Positions 60,401 to 64,000 of a DNA stretch of 64,000 bases are shown piece by piece. The first letter of the stretch is position 1, and every line of letters starts with the position of its first letter. The stretch is from Labyrinthula sp. Ha (lineage: Eukaryota > Sar > Bigyra > Labyrinthulida > Labyrinthulaceae), in NCBI GenBank assembly GCA_015227615.1, contig JAALGZ010000007.1:1860001-1924000 (forward strand). Reading direction: 5' to 3'. Both the position numbers and the translations under genes were made by a program. A model generated the notes under the pieces. It worked only from the letters and a program-made list of their open reading frames with translations. It searched no databases and had not been told where the DNA came from.

Positions 60401-63400
60401 ACTGGGCAGAGGTTCTATTAGATCTCACTCCGTACAAGGATACAGGTACTTGTATCTTACGAGGTGTAGACGAGTTGAACCAAGTAATAGACGAGCAGGT
60501 TACTATTGCCCAAGGAATGCTATTTTCTAATTTCAAGGGGCCATTTGAAAACGATATAGTAGATTATAACGAAGACTTAGTAACTATGAGTGAAGTTCTT
60601 GAAGAATGGTTAGTTTTGCAGAGGAATTGGATGTATTTACAACCCATATTTGATTCAGAAGATATTAATAAGCAACTTCCAACTGAAGGTAAAAGGTTTT
60701 CTCAGGTAAGTAATACATGGAGAAACATCATTTCAAGTGGTTTGAAAAAGCGGAAGGCATTTATTTTTTGCAAGGATAAAAAGCTCCTGGGTAGGTTTAA
60801 GGAGTGCAACCAGTTGCTAGATCTTGTGAGCAAGGGGTTAAGTGACTATTTAGAAACTAAACGTGGCGGGTTTGCACGGTTTTACTTCCTAAGTAATGAT
60901 GAATTATTAGAAATCTTGTCTCAAACCAAGGATCCGACCATGGTGCAGGGGCACTTAAAAAAGTGTTTTGAAGGCATTAAACGTGTGAAGTTTAGTGAGC
61001 ATAAAAACCCTATAATTACTGAAATGAGAAGCGGTGAAGGTGAGGTTATTCAGCTCGCGGATGTTGTAAACCCCACAAGCAGAAATGTGGAGGATTGGAT
61101 GACGGAGCTGGATATCCAAATGAAACTAAGTGTAAAGAAGGAGCTCTTGCATTCTATTTTAAGCTATCTTGAATTGAAACGAACAGATTGGATACAAGTT
61201 GTCCCAGGACAATGTGCCATAAATGGTTCGCAATTACATTGGACACGCCTTATTGAGACTAAACTGGATGAGAGCGGCTCCAAAGGTATATCTGAATGTT
61301 GTGGTATTCAAGTACATCAGATTGAAGATATGGTTAAACTAGTTAGAAAAAAAGATCTGCAAAGGCTTGCTAGAATTACACTCTCCGCGCTAACTGTTAT
61401 AGATGTGCATGCGAGAGACGTCACTTTTCAATTGAAGGAAGGTGGGGTTACCGATAAGGAAGAGTTCCTATGGATTTCCCAAATGAGGTTCTACTGGGGG
61501 ATGGATGAAGGCGTTGATATAGCGACTCTATCTGAGGAAGGTGACATGAGTGTTCAAATGGTTTCATCAAACAGACCTTACGGCTATGAGTACCTAGGTA
61601 ACTCTTTTAGACTGGTTATAACACCGTTGACAGATAAGTGCTACTTAACACTGATGGGCGCTTTGCAGATGATTCTTGGGGGTGCACCAGCGGGGTTTAA
61701 TATCTTATCTTTTCATTTGTAGGCCTGCTGGAACAGGGAAAACAGAAACAACAAAAGACTTGGCCAAAGCGTTGGCAAAACAATGTGTTGTATTTAATTG
61801 TTCGGATGGTTTGGACTATCTTGCCATGGGTAAGTTCTTCAAAGGGCTTGCCTCATGTGGGGCATGGGCTTGCTTTGATGAGTTTAACAGAATTGACGTT
61901 GAGGTTTTGAGTGTAGTTGCACAGCAAATAATGACTTTGCAAAATGCTGCAAAAAGGAAACTTACGAAAGTGGAGTTTGAAGGCTCAATTATAGCTATGA
62001 ATGATCAGTTTGCTGTATATATTACTATGAATCCTGGGTATGCTGGTAGAACTGAGTTGCCCGACAATCTTAAAGCGTTGTTCAGACCGGTTGCAATGAT
62101 GGTTCCTGATTATGGCCTTATTGGGGAAATTATGCTGTACTCCTTCGGGTATTCAAAGGCGCGCAAATGCGCAAAAAAAATGGTTGCTACTTTTCGATTA
62201 TGTAGCGAGCAGCTAAGTGCTCAGGATCACTATGACTATGGTATGAGAGCAGTTAAGACAACTATCGTAGCTGCAGGAAATCTGAAACGCGCAGAGCCGG
62301 ACACAGAAGAAGAAATTCTCTTACTGCGCGCCCTTCAAGATGTTAACTTTCCAAAATTCTTAAGTCATGATTTGCCTCTGTTTCGAGGAATAATCTCAGA
62401 CCTTTTCCCGGGGTTAGAAAGACCTTACATAGATTATGGTGAATTAAGTCTTTGCATAAAACTAATCTGTGAGCACAACAACCTCCAATGCGTTGAGTTC
62501 TTCATGAAAAAAGTGATCCAGCTCTATGAGACTGTAGTCGTGCGACATGGTTTAATGCTTGTTGGCCCTTCCGGAGGTGGAAAATCAAGAAATGTCGAAA
62601 CCTTAGATGAGACCCTGTCTCTTCTAAAGAAGCGAGAATGTTCGGGGTTTGCTTTTGAGAAGGTACAAAGGTATTCTCTCAATCCAAAATCAATCACCAT
62701 GGGTCAGCTTTACGGAGAGTTCGACCCTAACACACATGAGTGGCAGGATGGAATATTGGCTTTCATTGTACGAAATTGTGCAAAGCAAGCAAACCCAGAT
62801 AGGAAATGGGTCATGTTTGATGGACCAGTAGATGCTATTTGGATAGAAAATATGAATACTGTATTGGATGACAACAAGAAGCTTTGTCTAAATTCAGGGG
62901 AAATTATTGGCCTAAGTGACGAGATGACTATGATGTTTGAAGTGGAAGATTTAGCTGTTGCTTCTCCAGCTACTGTTTCTAGGGTGGGCATTGTTTATAT
63001 GGAACCGGCCACTCTTGGCCTAGATGTGGTACAGGAATCATGGTTAAACTCGTTGCCCGAGGTGTTCGAAAGGTATACACTTGAGGGGGAAAAGAAGACA
63101 AGCAAGAATAGTAATATTTCTTGCCTGACTTTCTTGAAGAAGTCCTTAAGACACCTGTTCGATTCATATGTTTCGAATACAATTGCTTTTCTAAGAAGAA
63201 ACTTTAAAGAACCTGTGATAACTTGTGATAATAATTTGAATAGCAGCATGCTCAAGCTACTTGATTGTTTTTTAGCTGAATTTCAGCTTCTAGATGGTGT
63301 AAAGGAGAAGGATCTCGTCCCTAGAATTGTCAAGTTTTGTACAGAAGACTTCCCTAGCTATTTCATATTTTCTCTTATCTGGTCTCTGTGCGCTACTGTT

Positions 63401-64000
63401 GGTAGCATAGAAAGAAAAATTTTGGATGGATTTTTGCGTAAACTAATGTTTTCTAATTGCTTTGAACCGTCTCTACCACTCGACGGTTTGGTCTATGAAT
63501 ACTTGTGGGGACATCCCTTTTTAGCAACAAATAAGGATGGCGCTGAAGGAACGTTGTCATCAAAAACCTGGGTAAAGTGGCTAGATAGTACTAAATCATA
63601 TGAGTACGACCCCTCCCTCAACTTCACGGAAACCATAATACCAACTACAGATTCGGTTTGTTACTCGTACTTAGCTAAGACTCTTTACATCAGTAAGAAA
63701 CATTTCATAATGGCTGGGGCTACAGGAACCGGAAAGAGTTCAAATATTAACACACTACTCGGATCAGGGCTGTCTTCTGTGTTTATACCTCTTTGCATCA
63801 ACTTCTCCGCACAAACTAGTGCTAACCAAACACAAGATTTCATTGATTCTAAATTAGAAAAACTAAAGAAGGGAGTATTTGGTCCACAACTTGGAAAGCA
63901 TTTTCTTTGTTTTATAGATGATTTAAATATGCCAAAAAAAGAAGAATATTTTGCCCAACCACCGATAGAGCTGGTTAGGCAACTTTTCAATTATGAGGGT
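57436..64000 (+). CDS. axonemal dynein heavy chain, single-headed inner-arm type (partial)
   Basis: This is the motor subunit of an axonemal dynein, which slides microtubule doublets in a beating cilium. Exon 1 is 57436-61694, the 28-nt intron is 61695-61722 (phase 2), and exon 2 runs from 61723 past the window end: at least 2179 residues. The splice restores the AAA1 Walker A GAPAGPAGTGKTE near residue 1415-1427. Order: tail, linker (QRNWMYLQPIFDS near 1065), AAA1 with FDEFNRI and ITMNPGYAGRTELPDNLK, AAA2 with GPSGGGKS, AAA3 with GATGTGKSS and FIDDLNMPKKE. The tail of about 1400 residues before AAA1 is the length of single-headed inner-arm chains (DNAH3/7/12-like) and shorter than that of outer-arm chains. 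The start is the first ATG after an in-frame break; an upstream exon cannot be excluded. AAA4-6, stalk and microtubule-binding domain lie beyond the window. Confidence 0.96.

Noticed and set aside
1-64000. CRISPR arrays, operons, ribosome binding sites and organellar insertions
   Set aside because: None seen; the introns and gene set show this is nuclear eukaryotic DNA.

Overview
The window comes from the nuclear genome of a flagellated eukaryote, most likely a free-living or loosely related protist that I cannot place more closely. It uses the standard stop codons, since TAA, TAG and TGA all end genes here. It is AT-rich, especially between genes. It carries a single-headed-type axonemal dynein heavy chain (so it builds a cilium or flagellum), an ABCG half-transporter, a P4-ATPase, PRMT5, a tetraspanin and a GT47-like glycosyltransferase. 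The most characteristic genome trait is its introns. All nine that I could place by protein homology and frame are 27-31 nt, GT-AG and mostly T-rich, and eight of nine end in TAG. They sit in a gene-poor landscape with AT-rich gaps of several kb.

Layout. 1-2.2 kb: no gene. 2.2-4.06 kb: PRMT5 (minus), with an old dispersed repeat starting about 135 bp upstream of its start codon. 4.7-7.8 kb: empty. 7.99-8.93 kb: an ER-type SIL1/Fes1-like Hsp70 exchange factor (plus) behind a cluster of AACGTT motifs and a 14-bp CACGTG-centred palindrome. 10.3-12.1 kb: exostosin-like type II membrane glycosyltransferase (minus). 12.9-16.9 kb: P4-ATPase lipid flippase (minus). 17-21.8 kb: empty, decayed. 21.8-23.8 kb: ABCG half-transporter (minus). 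24-29.5 kb: empty apart from small repeats. 29.8-33.7 kb: a 1300-residue protein with about nine SAM-like domains and long Arg/Ser/Lys-rich tracts (plus). It converges, with only a 10-nt gap, on a METTL21-like methyltransferase (33.7-34.4 kb, minus) whose upstream DNA is packed with CTCA/TGAG words. 34.8-38.0 kb: empty. 38.0-42.2 kb: a 5'-truncated but otherwise nearly intact LINE flanked by a 14-bp target-site duplication and ending in a telomere-like (CCTAAA)n tail. 43.3-44.1 kb: a four-exon RING membrane protein (plus) converging on a tetraspanin (44.2-45.2 kb, minus). 49.9-51.1 kb: a decayed hAT-like transposase. 56.3-56.8 kb: second copy of the dispersed repeat. 57.4-64.0 kb: axonemal dynein heavy chain (plus), running off the window end in AAA3.

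The genes do not form a pathway; they are ordinary cellular genes dispersed between transposon remnants. The strongest candidate for something undescribed is the multi-SAM/RS protein. The shared AACGTT promoter clusters, the CTCA/TGAG cluster and the LINE ends are the next most interesting. No CRISPR array, rRNA, complete tRNA, LTR element or organellar insertion was recognised.
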